Positions 7,433-17,347 of a DNA stretch of 64,000 nt are shown piece by piece. Location: contig NZ_JAINRD010000032.1 of the NCBI RefSeq assembly GCF_020400605.1, positions 1 through 64,000 of the forward strand, written 5' to 3'. Numbering within the stretch: position 1 is the first letter of the stretch; each line of letters opens with the position of its first letter. Both the position numbers and the translations under genes were made by a program. Source of the DNA: Streptomyces aculeolatus. Lineage in GTDB: Bacteria > Actinomycetota > Actinomycetes > Streptomycetales > Streptomycetaceae. Under the pieces are notes generated by a model. That model was not told the origin of the DNA, ran no database searches, and saw only the letters and a program-made list of their open reading frames with translations.

Positions 7433-7909
7433 ATGCATATGAAGTGGCGTTTTGCTCTGCCCGTGGCCGTCGCGCTGGCGGCGTTAGTGTCGACCGGCTG
7501 TGGTAACGACGACAAGGACGCGGGAGCCCAGGAGGAACCCGCGGCCTCAAGTTCTCCGGACTCGCCGGAGAACGAGGCCAAGAAGCCCGACTCGGTCGCC
7601 TCCCCTTCGAACACCAACCCCCCGGACGACAGCGGCCTGTCCGCTATCGGCGGCGAGCTTGACGGCACCTGGGTTTCCGGCGACATCTCGCTGACGTCCA
7701 AGTCCGCGCAAGTGACTTACCGCAGCGCAGAGACCGGGGAGTGCACGGGCGTGGCCACGGACCGTGACATCGCCCTGACCTCATGCGACGCGCTCGACAT
7801 GACCGATCCGAACGCGTTCGGCGCGATGAACGCGGTCTGGTCGGTGAAGGGTGACACGGTCACCGTCAACTGGCAGAACGGTACGTCCCAGGAACTGACC
7901 CGCCAGTAG
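7433..7909 (+). CDS. Small secreted lipoprotein with a TTA codon
   Basis: This 158-residue protein has a basic start (MHMKWRF), a hydrophobic core and the lipobox-like VSTGC with the acylated Cys at residue 23. A low-complexity Asp/Glu/Pro/Ser stretch follows to about residue 65. The mature beta-rich domain contains two cysteines (GECTG and LTSCDAL) that could form a disulfide, and ends TVTVNWQNGTSQELTRQ. A second ATG at 7439 is an alternative start. Leu18 is encoded by TTA (7484-7486), the rare leucine codon read by the bldA tRNA, so translation may be limited to later growth. I do not recognise the domain. Confidence 0.75.
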   Translation: MHMKWRFALPVAVALAALVSTGCGNDDKDAGAQEEPAASSSPDSPENEAKKPDSVASPSNTNPPDDSGLSAIGGELDGTWVSGDISLTSKSAQVTYRSAETGECTGVATDRDIALTSCDALDMTDPNAFGAMNAVWSVKGDTVTVNWQNGTSQELTRQ

Positions 7910-7939
7910 CCGCCGCCTCCCTCGTGCCGAGGGCGGCCG

Positions 7940-7992
7940 CCCGCCGCCCTGCGCCCCGACTGCACTCCCGGGAGCCGCGTAAGGGCGGCGGG
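7940..7992. terminator. Possible bidirectional terminator between lipoprotein gene and sdhB
   Basis: CCCGCCGCCCT (7940-7950) and AGGGCGGCGGG (7982-7992) are perfect 11-base complementary arms around a 31-base loop that itself contains CTCCCGGGAG. It lies between two convergent genes. There is no U-tract, as is common in Streptomyces terminators. Confidence 0.4.
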
Positions 7993-8054
7993 GGCGAAGC
8001 GCTGCCGGACAGTTCCCCTCGCCGTGGTGAGGCCCGCCCCCTACGCCGAGTGCC

Positions 8055-8794
8055 CTACGCCGACTTGCGGGCTGCGCGGAGGAATTCCCGGTTCAGCGAC
8101 GAGATCGCCTGGAGGGGGATGCCCTTCGGGCAGGCCACCGCGCATTCGCCGGTGTTCGTGCAGCCGCCGAAGCCCTCGTCGTCCATCCGGCCGATCATGT
8201 CCAGTACCCGCGACTCGCGCTCCGGGGCGCCCTGCGGCAGGGCGCCCAGGTGGACCACCTTCGCGGCGGTGAACAGCATGGCCGAGCCGTTGGGGCAGGC
8301 GGCGACGCAGGCGCCGCAGCCGATGCACTCCGCGTGTTCGAAGGCCGTCTCCGCCGCCGGCTTGGGGACCGGGGTGGCGTGGGCGTCGGGGGCGCTGCCC
8401 GTGGGGGCGGTGATGTAGCCGCCGGCGCCGATGATGCGGTCGAAGGCCGAGCGGTCCACGACCAGGTCCTTCACCACCGGGAACGCCGCCGCCCGCCACG
8501 GCTCGACGTCGATGACGTCGCCGTCCGCGAAGGACCGCATGTGCAGCTGGCACGCCGTCGTACGCTCCGGGCCGTGCGCCTGCCCGTTGATGACGACGCC
8601 GCACGCGCCGCAGATGCCCTCGCGGCAGTCGTGGTCGAAGGCGACCGGTTCCGATCCGTCGAGGATCAGGCGCTCGTTGAGGGTGTCCAGCACCTCCAGG
8701 AACGACATCTCCGGCGTGACGTCCTCGACCTCGTACGAGACCATCTCGCCGGCCGCGTCGGGGCCCGGCTGCCGCCAGACCCGCAGGGTCACCT

Positions 8795-8798
<4 letters not shown>
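8055..8798 (-). CDS. sdhB: Succinate dehydrogenase/fumarate reductase iron-sulfur subunit
   Basis: A 247-residue electron-transfer subunit of respiratory complex II. The plant-type [2Fe-2S] ligands are in CREGICGACGVVING. The C-terminal ferredoxin-like domain has CIGCGACVAACPNG and CTNTGECAVACPKGI, supplying the [4Fe-4S] and [3Fe-4S] ligands. The GTG start overlaps the sdhA stop as GTGA, giving translational coupling. An Ala/Pro-rich stretch (ITAPTGSAPDAHATPVPKPAAE) sits between the domains, typical of the actinobacterial form. It is the last gene of the sdhCAB operon. Confidence 0.95.
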
Positions 8799-10744
<1,946 letters not shown>

Positions 10745-10746
10745 CT

Positions 10747-11517
10747 TCAGTTCACGACTCCCGTCATGACGGCCACGGGGATGGAGATGAAGCCGCAGGT
10801 CAGCACCAGCGCAGAGGTGTCGGTGACGACCCTGAGGGCCCGCTCGCGGGCCGGGCTCGCGGCGCCGAGTGTCTGCACCGCGCTCCAGAAGCCGTGCCGC
10901 AGGTGCAGGCCGAGGGCGACCATCGCGGTGATGTAGATGGTGTTGCCGTACCAGGTGGAGAAGGTGGCGACGGTGTTCTCGTACGGGTGGCCGGTCTCGG
11001 CGTTCTCGTTCACGGTGAGCGTCGTGAGGTCGAGGATGTGCCAGACGACGAAGAGGCCGAGGATGACCCCGCCCCAGCGCATCGTGCGGGTCGCGTAGCT
11101 CGCGCGCCGGCGCTTGTGGACGTACGCGACCGGGCGCGCGGCGATGTCGCGGCGGCTGAGCTGGTACGCGGTCACGCCGTGCAGCACGACGGCGGCGACC
11201 AGCACGACGCGGATCATCCACAGCGCCCACTCGTAGTGCAGCACCGGGCCGCCGAGGGTGCGCAGCCAGTGGCCGTAGCTGTTGAACTCCTCCGCGCCGA
11301 AGAAGATCTTGAGGTTGCCGACCAGGTGGGCCACGAGGTAGCCGACCATGATCAGACCGGTGACGGCCAGCACCGTCTTCTTGCCGACGGTGGAGTGCCA
11401 CAGCAGCGCGGGGAGCGACGGCGGGTAGCGCTTGGGACGGTCCGGCGCGGGTGCGGGCTTGCCGGGGGCGCGCTTGCCGTCGGTGGGCTTCGACGCCGAC
11501 TTCGTGGTCAGGGCCAT
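10747..11517 (-). CDS. sdhC: Succinate dehydrogenase cytochrome b subunit
   Basis: The 256-residue protein has five predicted membrane helices and several conserved histidines for haem b (VGYLVAHLVGN, VVLHGVTAY, VVWHILDL, LGLHLRHGFW), as in the b558 diheme SdhC of the Bacillus/actinobacterial type. It anchors SdhAB and reduces menaquinone. The first 35 residues are a Lys/Pro-rich cytoplasmic tail. No ribosome-binding site is visible before ATG 11517, but a TACCGT -10-like hexamer ends seven bases upstream, which suggests a leaderless transcript. An in-frame ATG about 30 bases upstream is the alternative. Confidence 0.9.
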   Translation of the reverse strand: MALTTKSASKPTDGKRAPGKPAPAPDRPKRYPPSLPALLWHSTVGKKTVLAVTGLIMVGYLVAHLVGNLKIFFGAEEFNSYGHWLRTLGGPVLHYEWALWMIRVVLVAAVVLHGVTAYQLSRRDIAARPVAYVHKRRRASYATRTMRWGGVILGLFVVWHILDLTTLTVNENAETGHPYENTVATFSTWYGNTIYITAMVALGLHLRHGFWSAVQTLGAASPARERALRVVTDTSALVLTCGFISIPVAVMTGVVN

Positions 11518-11524
11518 GACTGTG

Positions 11525-11555
11525 ACGGTAAGGAGGGCACGCGGCATCCGTCCAA
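11525..11555 (-). promoter_or_regulatory. Possible leaderless promoter of sdhCAB
   Basis: On the minus strand TTGGAC (11555-11550) and TACCGT (11530-11525) are 19 bases apart. Transcription would begin at or next to the sdhC ATG at 11517. The spacing is one base longer than ideal. The divergent LysR dyad lies 20 bases further upstream, where an activator would sit. Confidence 0.35.
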
Positions 11556-11574
11556 GACATGAATTCGCTGCTTT

Positions 11575-11593
11575 CGATAGGTGGTGGCTATCG
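11575..11593. promoter_or_regulatory. LysR-type operator dyad between sdhC and lysR
   Basis: CGATAG (11575-11580) and CTATCG (11588-11593) form a perfect inverted repeat with a seven-base spacer. It contains the ATA/TAT-flanked T-N11-A geometry preferred by LysR proteins. It sits in the 93-base divergent gap, at the -35 position of the lysR promoter (TACGCT -10 at 11599-11604, six bases before its ATG). The neighbouring LysR protein is the natural candidate to bind here, repressing itself and regulating sdhCAB. Confidence 0.6.
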
Positions 11594-11610
11594 CGGGCTA
11601 CGCTGGATCC

Positions 11611-12537
11611 ATGCACCTGCAGCAGCTTCGCTACTTCGCCGCCGTCGCCGAGACCCGCCACTTCACCCGGGCCGCCGAGCGCGAGCACGTGGCGCAGCCG
11701 TCGCTGTCGCAGTCCGTACGGGCGCTGGAGCGGGAGCTGGGCGCCGAGCTGTTCCACCGGGCCCGCGGGCACATCACGCTCACCGACGCCGGGGAGGCGC
11801 TGCTGCCGCTGGCACGGCGGATCCTCGCCGACACCGAGACGGCGCGGCGGGAGGTCCAGGAGGTCGCGCAGCTGCGGCGGGGGCGGGTGCGGCTGGGGGC
11901 CACGCCGAGCCTGTGCGCGAGCCTGGTGCCGGACGCGCTGCGCACGTTCCACGCCCGCTACCCGGGCATCGAACTGCACGTGCACGAGGACGGCTCGCAG
12001 GACCTCGTACGGACGCTGGCGGCCGGCGAGCTGGACCTCGCGCTGGTGATCACGCCGCTGGCGGGGCAGGCGCCGGCGCTGACGACGACGGAGCTGCTGC
12101 GGGAGGAACTGGTCGTGGTCTCCTCCCCGGACGCACCGCCGGTCACGGGGACCGGGAACGGCGGCGCGGGCGGCGGGATCCGCATCGGGGATCTCCGGGG
12201 GCGGCCGCTGGCGATGTTCCGGCACGGGTACGACCTGCGGGAGCTGACGGTCGCGGCGTGCCGGGAGGCGGGCTTCGAGCCGGAGTTCGGGGTCGAGGGC
12301 GGGGAGATGGACGCGGTGCTGGGGTTCGTACGGGCCGGGCTCGGGGTGGCGGTGGTGCCGAGCATGGTCGCGGAGCGCTCGGGGCTGGTGACGACGGCGT
12401 TCGCGGCGCCGGGGCTGCACCGGACGATCTCCGTGGCGCACCGGGGCGACGTGTCGCCGCCCCGGGCGGCGCGGGAGCTGCGCAGGCTGCTGATCGACGC
12501 GGTGGGCGGCGGCGCGGCGCCGCCGCGGGGCGGCTGA
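11611..12537 (+). CDS. LysR-family transcriptional regulator
   Basis: A 308-residue LysR protein. The N-terminal winged helix (MHLQQLRYFAAVAETRHFTRAAEREHVAQPSLSQSVRALE, residues 1-40) is followed by the linker helix and a periplasmic-binding-like effector domain (LRLGATPSL..., LALVITPL, GLGVAVVPS). The ATG at 11611 is preferred over an upstream in-frame GTG at 11581 because the HTH starts there and the -10 box lies six bases upstream (leaderless). It is divergent from sdhCAB, so control of succinate oxidation is likely. The effector is unknown. A Gly-rich loop GTGNGGAGGG sits in the effector domain. Confidence 0.88.
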   Translation: MHLQQLRYFAAVAETRHFTRAAEREHVAQPSLSQSVRALERELGAELFHRARGHITLTDAGEALLPLARRILADTETARREVQEVAQLRRGRVRLGATPSLCASLVPDALRTFHARYPGIELHVHEDGSQDLVRTLAAGELDLALVITPLAGQAPALTTTELLREELVVVSSPDAPPVTGTGNGGAGGGIRIGDLRGRPLAMFRHGYDLRELTVAACREAGFEPEFGVEGGEMDAVLGFVRAGLGVAVVPSMVAERSGLVTTAFAAPGLHRTISVAHRGDVSPPRAARELRRLLIDAVGGGAAPPRGG

Positions 12538-12544
12538 GGGGGAG

Positions 12545-12575
12545 GCGCCGCTCCGGCCGTGCCGGAGAGCGGCGC
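12545..12575. terminator. Terminator hairpin between lysR and GH3 gene
   Basis: GCGCCGCTCCGGC (12545-12557) pairs with GCCGGAG-AG-CGGCGC (12561-12575) with a two-base bulge and a three-base loop. It lies between convergent genes, eight bases after the lysR stop, and can serve both. Confidence 0.6.
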
Positions 12576-12616
12576 TGCCGACGGCCCCGGCGGGCCACCG
12601 CCCGTAGCCCCGTGGT

Positions 12617-14467
12617 TCAGTACTCCAGGCCGTGGCCCAGCGGGTACAGCTCCGTGCCCGGTTCGCCCAGTTCCGGGATCGCCACCGGCAGGCGGCCCGT
12701 CGGGCGCAGGTCGCCGTAGAGTGCGTCGACCGCCCGCCCCAGCACCCCCGCCCCGGTGCCGTACGTGCACAGGTACGCCGGTGCCTCCGGGAACCGCCGG
12801 ACGTCGTACGGGTTGCGCACCGCCACCACCACGACCGGCGTCCCCGACGCCAGCAGCGCCCGTACCAGCGCCGCCTGCGCCGCGCCCCGCTCCGCCACCG
12901 GCTCCGCGCCGGCCGCCGCGTTGGCGCCGACCAGCACCAGGTCGTGGGTCCGCGCCGCGGCCACCGCCGCGTCGATCACCGACTGCGCCGGCGTCCCGCC
13001 CGTCGCCAGCACCGTCGGGCTCTGCCCGCTGCGCGCCCCGACCGCCGTCGCCAGGCGGTCGAGTGCCGGCGCCGACGTCGTCTGCCAGCCGGCGACCAGC
13101 ACCCTCCGCGCCCCGGCGGCCAGCGGCAGCAGCCCGGCGTCGTTCTTCACCAGCGTCACCGCCCGCCCGGTGAGCGCCCGCGCGTCCGCGACGTGCCCGG
13201 CGTCGCCGACGATCCGCTCCGCCCGGTGCTCGTCGACGAACGGGCCGAAGTACAGCCCCTCGTCGATCTTGCGCGCCAGGATGCGCACCACCGACTCCTC
13301 CAGCCGCCGCGCGCCGATCTCACCGCCCCGTACGGCCGCGAGCACCGACCCGTACGCGACGTCCATCTCCGGCGGCAGCACCAGCATGTCCGCGCCCGCC
13401 GTGAACGCCGCCACCGACGCCCTCTCCGGCGGGTACTGGGACGTGGCGCCGCCCATGTCCAGCGCGTCCGTGACGATCAGCCCGTCGAAGCCCAGCTCCT
13501 CGCGGAGCAGCCCGGTCAGGATGCGGTGCGACATGGTCGCGGGCACGCCGTCGTCGAGTGCGGGGACGAGGATGTGCGCGGTCATCACGGTGTCCAGGCC
13601 CGCTGCGATCGCGGCCCGGAACGGCGGCAGGTCCAGCTCGTGGATCTGCTCCAGGGTGTGCTCGATGCGCGGCAGCAGGTAGTGGCTGTCCTGGCCCGTG
13701 TCGCCGTGGCCGGGGAAGTGCTTGGCGGCCGACGCGACGCCGCCGCGGCGCTGGCCGCGTACGGCCGCCGCGACCATGCGCGCGACCTGCTGCGGGTCGG
13801 CGCCGTAGGAGCGCAGCCCGATGACGGGGTTGTCGGGGTTGACGTTGACGTCGGCGACGGGAGCGTAGTTCTGGTTGATGCCCAGCGCCGCCAGCTCCCG
13901 CCCGGTGATCTCGGCGGCGCGGTGGGCGTCGGCGGTCGAGTAGGTGGCGCCCAGCGCCATGCTGCCGGGCAGCTCGGTGGCGGGCGGGGTGGGCAGCCGC
14001 TGGACGAGGCCGCTCTCCTGGTCGGTGGAGATGATCAGCGGGACGCCGCGGCGGTGCGCGAGCGAGGCGCGCTGGAGGCCGTTGGAGAGGCGGGCGATCT
14101 GGCGGGCGTCGCGGAGGTTGTCGTCGCTGCGGGCGCTGAAGTAGATGACGGCGCCGGGCCGGTACTTGCGTACGACGTCGGCGGGGGTGCGGACGCCGTA
14201 GCGCCGCTGGTTGACGGCGGCGGCCGCGTCGGTCACGTCGTCCGCGTCCTGTCCGGCGACCTCGACCACGAAGAGCTGGCCGACCTTCTCCTCCAGGGTC
14301 ATCCGGCGGACCAGCGCCCGGGCCAGCAGCCGGGCGTACGAACCGGAGCCCGCCGCGCCGCCGGAGCGGGCCGCGGCGGGCCCGGCGGCGGCCGCGCCGG
14401 CGCCGAGCGCCGCCGCGGTGCCGAGGAGGCCGGTGACCGCCTGTCTGCGCGTGGTGTCTGACCGCAT
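12617..14467 (-). CDS. Glycoside hydrolase family 3, Tat-exported beta-N-acetylhexosaminidase type
   Basis: A 616-residue secreted enzyme. The start at 14467 has GAGGAG upstream and begins a twin-arginine signal (TTRRQAVTGLLGTAAALGAGAAAAGPAAARS). The GH3 barrel follows (LEEKVGQLFVVEV; STDQESGLVQRL; NYAPVADVNVNP), with KHFPGHGDTGQDSHY as the NagZ-type loop carrying the Asp/His dyad, and VTDALDMGG with the nucleophile aspartate. A second alpha/beta domain ends the protein. The extra C-terminal domain and export signal point to hydrolysis of extracellular GlcNAc oligomers or muropeptides rather than cytosolic recycling. An upstream ATG at 14578 would only add a non-signal extension. It may supply substrate to the das-like importer at 39.5 kb. 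Confidence 0.88.
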   Translation of the reverse strand: MRSDTTRRQAVTGLLGTAAALGAGAAAAGPAAARSGGAAGSGSYARLLARALVRRMTLEEKVGQLFVVEVAGQDADDVTDAAAAVNQRRYGVRTPADVVRKYRPGAVIYFSARSDDNLRDARQIARLSNGLQRASLAHRRGVPLIISTDQESGLVQRLPTPPATELPGSMALGATYSTADAHRAAEITGRELAALGINQNYAPVADVNVNPDNPVIGLRSYGADPQQVARMVAAAVRGQRRGGVASAAKHFPGHGDTGQDSHYLLPRIEHTLEQIHELDLPPFRAAIAAGLDTVMTAHILVPALDDGVPATMSHRILTGLLREELGFDGLIVTDALDMGGATSQYPPERASVAAFTAGADMLVLPPEMDVAYGSVLAAVRGGEIGARRLEESVVRILARKIDEGLYFGPFVDEHRAERIVGDAGHVADARALTGRAVTLVKNDAGLLPLAAGARRVLVAGWQTTSAPALDRLATAVGARSGQSPTVLATGGTPAQSVIDAAVAAARTHDLVLVGANAAAGAEPVAERGAAQAALVRALLASGTPVVVVAVRNPYDVRRFPEAPAYLCTYGTGAGVLGRAVDALYGDLRPTGRLPVAIPELGEPGTELYPLGHGLEY

Positions 14468-14679
14468 CTGAACACTCCTCAGCGCATCGGGTGTGCTGCT
14501 CGGGCATCGGTGGCCGGCCGACGGGGCTGCTCCCCCTGTGGAGGCCGCCGAGGAGAACTCGGCCGCGGAGTCTGGCAACGGCGCGGTGGCGCGTCAATGC
14601 TTCTGTACGCGCGGTGTCAGCTTCCTGTCACATCCCGCGGAACCGGATTATCCGCCGCACGGTCCCCCGCGCCCGGCGC

Positions 14680-15768
14680 TCACCACGCGAGGCCGGCCGC
14701 CACCGGCAGGTGGTCGCTGCCGGTGGCGGGCAGCGACCAGGCGCTGCGCGGCTCCACGCCGCGTACCAGGATCTGGTCGATACGCGCCACCGGGAAGTCC
14801 GCCGGCCAGCTGAAGCCGAAGCCGTTGCCCGCCTCCTCCTGGACCGACCGCAGCCGGTCGGTGAGAGCGTCGAACGCGCGGTCGTCGACCGTGCCGTTGA
14901 GGTCGCCGAGCACCACCACACGCGCGGCCGGCTCCGCGGCGACGGCCGCCGCGAGGGCCCGCGCCCCGGCGTCGCGCTGCGCCGTCGACATGCCCGCGCG
15001 GGGGTTCACGCGCACGGACCCCAGGTGGGCCACGTACACCGCCAGCGGGCCCCGCCCGGTGGCCACCGTCGTGCGCAGCGCGCGGGACGGGTGCATCGCG
15101 ATATCGACCGCCCGGGTGTCCGACAGCGGCAGCCTGCTCCACAGTCCGACGGTGCCCTGCGTGGTGCGGTACGGGTACGTCTCCGCCAACTCCGCCTCGT
15201 ACACCGGCCGGGCCGCGTCCGTGATCTCCTGCAGCGCCAGCAGGTCCGCGCCGGAGGCGGCCAGGTCGCGGGCGGTGCCGGCCGGGTCGGGGTTGGCGGC
15301 GCCGACGTTGTGGGTGGCCACCGTGAGGTCGCCGCCCGGCCGGGACTTGTCCGTGAGCAGCCCGCCGAACAGGCTCAGCCACACCGTGACCGGCAGCACC
15401 AGCGCGACCACCGCGGACGCCGAGCGGCGCCACAGCGCCCCGGCGAGCAGCGGGAGGACGAGGAGGCCGAACCACGGCAGGAAGGTCTCCACCAGGCTGC
15501 GGAGGTTCATGGTGCCGTCCGGGATCCGCGCGTGCAGGGCCATGAGCAGGCCGAGCAGCAGCGCGAGCGCCGCGAGCACGAGGCCGCGCCGCCAGGGCGC
15601 GGGGCTGCGCAGGGCGCGGGCCGCGCGGTGGAGGACGGCGGGCGGGGCGCCGCGGCGGCGGGCGGCCGGGCGGGCGGTGGCGTCGGCGGTGCCGGTGTCA
15701 TCGGCGGTGCCGGCGGATTCCGCCGTGGCAGCGGGGGCAGCGGTGTCCGCCGGGTCCGGCTGCGTCAT
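14680..15768 (-). CDS. Membrane-anchored endonuclease/exonuclease/phosphatase family protein
   Basis: A 362-residue protein. An Ala-rich cytoplasmic start (MTQPDPADTAAPAATAE) leads to three membrane helices at about residues 60-155, then an extracytoplasmic EEP domain. This has the motifs THNVGAANPD, LLALQEIT (catalytic Glu), VVLGDLNGTVDD (Asp/Asn) and ATGSDHLPVAAGL (the terminal SDH active-site triad). Relatives are VanJ-like/teicoplanin-resistance-associated phosphoesterases and nucleases. VanJ acts on undecaprenyl pyrophosphate, which fits the neighbouring VanY-like gene 17 bases upstream on the same strand. The exact substrate is inferred from context. Confidence 0.75.
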   Translation of the reverse strand: MTQPDPADTAAPAATAESAGTADDTGTADATARPAARRRGAPPAVLHRAARALRSPAPWRRGLVLAALALLLGLLMALHARIPDGTMNLRSLVETFLPWFGLLVLPLLAGALWRRSASAVVALVLPVTVWLSLFGGLLTDKSRPGGDLTVATHNVGAANPDPAGTARDLAASGADLLALQEITDAARPVYEAELAETYPYRTTQGTVGLWSRLPLSDTRAVDIAMHPSRALRTTVATGRGPLAVYVAHLGSVRVNPRAGMSTAQRDAGARALAAAVAAEPAARVVVLGDLNGTVDDRAFDALTDRLRSVQEEAGNGFGFSWPADFPVARIDQILVRGVEPRSAWSLPATGSDHLPVAAGLAW

Positions 15769-15785
15769 CGTGGGAAGTCGCTCGT

Positions 15786-16475
15786 TCAACTCTGCATCCT
15801 CGGGTCCTCGGTGGGGTCGGCGTACATGGGCGGGCAGCGGCCGCCGGCCGCGTCGGGCCGCAGCTCGTAGTGCCAGGGCTCGTTCCGGTAGACCGGGCAC
15901 AGCCCGTACGCGGCGCCGTGCTCGAAGAGCCACATCTGCGCGTCGGCTTCGCCGATGTCGACCGCGTCGCCCGACACGTGCGGGGAGGTCTGCGGAGTGG
16001 CCACCCACCGGGCGGCTTCTTCTTCCGACCCGTATTTCCCGACGGCCTCCTGGAGAAGCCGCTCCTGGTACGCGGGAGAACGCCAGCCGCTGTTGACGCG
16101 GAATTCGACTCCGTAGGCCGCGGCGTCCGTCGCCGCCTCGCGCAGGGCCGTGAGGAAAGGGGCGTCGAGTTCGGCGACGGCCGGAACCGCGTCGTCGAAC
16201 ACCGTCGTGCCTTCGGGGACGACGCCGTCCGCCTCGCCGGCCGGGCCGCCGCGGTCGCGCCGCGCGGATTCCGTGGGCGCCGGTGCCGACGGGGCGGGGG
16301 AGGCAGGGGGAGCAGAGGAGGCGGGGGTGGCCGAGGCGGCGGGGTCCGACGACGTCTGCATCGACCGGTAGCCGAGAGGTGCGGCGACCACCACGACGAG
16401 GCCGGTCAGGCCGACGCCCAGAAGGGTGCGAATCCGCCGGGCCGTACGCCGCGCCGATCGCCGGGTTCGAGTCAT
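15786..16475 (-). CDS. VanY-type D-alanyl-D-alanine carboxypeptidase (peptidase M15B)
   Basis: The 229-residue protein is a type II membrane protein: basic N-terminus (RTRRSARRTARRIR), one membrane segment at about residues 18-36, then a 50-residue Pro/Ala/Ser linker. The peptidase domain has the motifs SGWRSPAYQ, SPHVSGDAVDIG (His and Asp zinc ligands) and EPWHYELR (catalytic Glu and third zinc ligand His). VanY enzymes remove the last D-Ala of peptidoglycan stem peptides. The downstream EEP-family gene and the divergent OmpR-type regulator form a cell-wall response neighbourhood. Confidence 0.88.
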   Translation of the reverse strand: MTRTRRSARRTARRIRTLLGVGLTGLVVVVAAPLGYRSMQTSSDPAASATPASSAPPASPAPSAPAPTESARRDRGGPAGEADGVVPEGTTVFDDAVPAVAELDAPFLTALREAATDAAAYGVEFRVNSGWRSPAYQERLLQEAVGKYGSEEEAARWVATPQTSPHVSGDAVDIGEADAQMWLFEHGAAYGLCPVYRNEPWHYELRPDAAGGRCPPMYADPTEDPRMQS

Positions 16476-16561
16476 TCCACCAGTGAAGGAGGAGGGGCGT
16501 TACCGGTACGTATGCGGTTTTCTATACACGGACGATATGCACCCGCTCGTAACATCGGTGT

Positions 16562-17281
16562 ATGCGCGTGCTGATCGTCGAGGACGAGCCCTTCATGGCG
16601 GAGGCCATCCGCGACGGCCTCCGGCTGGAGGCGATCGCGGGCGACATCGCGGGCGACGGGGACACCGCCCTGGAACTGCTGAGCGTGAACTCGTACGACA
16701 TCGCCGTCCTGGACCGCGACGTCCCCGGCCCCTCCGGCGACGAGATCGCCCGGCGCATCGTCGACTCCGGCAGCGGCATGCCGATCCTCATGCTCACCGC
16801 GGCCGACCGGCTCGACGACAAGGCCACCGGCTTCGGGCTCGGCGCCGACGACTACCTGACCAAGCCCTTCGACATCCGCGAGCTGGCGCTGCGGCTGCGC
16901 GCGCTCGACCGCCGGCGCGCCCACATCCGGCCGCCCGTGCGGGAGATCGCGGGGCTGCGGCTCGACCCGTTCCGCCGCGAGGTCTACCGGGACGGCAGGT
17001 ACGTCGCGCTGACCCGCAAGCAGTTCGCCGTGCTCGACGTCCTCGTCGCCGCGGAGGGCGGGGTGATCAGCGCGGAGGAACTGCTGGAACGGGCCTGGGA
17101 CGCCAACGCCGACCCGTTCACCAACGCCGTGCGCATCACCGTCTCGGCGCTGCGCAAGCGGCTCGGCGAGCCCTGGCTGATCGCCACGGTGCCCGGCGTC
17201 GGCTACCGCATCGACACCGCCTCCGGCACCGGCGGCCGCGAGCGCGGGGAGGGCGGGCGCGGGGAGGAGGCCCGCGCGTAG
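16562..17281 (+). CDS. OmpR-family response regulator without a partner kinase
   Basis: A 239-residue regulator. The receiver domain has acidic E7 D8, phospho-acceptor D51 (IAVLDRDVPG), T80-region LMLTA and K102-region TKPF. The C-terminal winged helix has YVALTRKQFAVLDVLV, TNAVRITVSALRKRLG and TVPGVGYRID. The tail is Gly/Glu/Arg-rich. A TAACAT hexamer ends seven bases before the ATG, so the message may be leaderless. It is divergent from the vanY-like gene across an 86-base gap, and no histidine kinase is adjacent. VanR- and CseB-like regulators are the nearest types by pattern. Confidence 0.88.
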   Translation: MRVLIVEDEPFMAEAIRDGLRLEAIAGDIAGDGDTALELLSVNSYDIAVLDRDVPGPSGDEIARRIVDSGSGMPILMLTAADRLDDKATGFGLGADDYLTKPFDIRELALRLRALDRRRAHIRPPVREIAGLRLDPFRREVYRDGRYVALTRKQFAVLDVLVAAEGGVISAEELLERAWDANADPFTNAVRITVSALRKRLGEPWLIATVPGVGYRIDTASGTGGRERGEGGRGEEARA

Positions 17282-17301
17282 GCCTCCGTCACCGCGAATT
17301 G

Positions 17302-17331
17302 CGAAAGAAGTATTGCGCAATACTTCTTTCG
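17302..17331. promoter_or_regulatory. 30-bp perfect palindrome, operator of arsR-like/MFS operon
   Basis: CGAAAGAAGTATTGC (17302-17316) is followed immediately by its exact reverse complement to 17331, with no spacer. It is about 60 percent A/T in a region otherwise over 70 percent G/C. It overlaps the -35 box TTGCGC (17313-17318) of the promoter for the downstream regulator, so a bound protein would block transcription. A simple terminator is unlikely because the arms are AT-rich and no loop exists. Confidence 0.75.
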
Positions 17332-17341
17332 TATCTACGGT
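17313..17341 (+). promoter_or_regulatory. Leaderless promoter of the arsR-like gene
   Basis: TTGCGC (17313-17318) and TACGGT (17336-17341) are separated by exactly 17 bases, and the ATG follows six bases after the -10 box. No ribosome-binding site precedes the ATG, so a leaderless message is likely. The -35 box is inside the palindrome. Confidence 0.6.
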
Positions 17342-17347
17342 CCCCGC

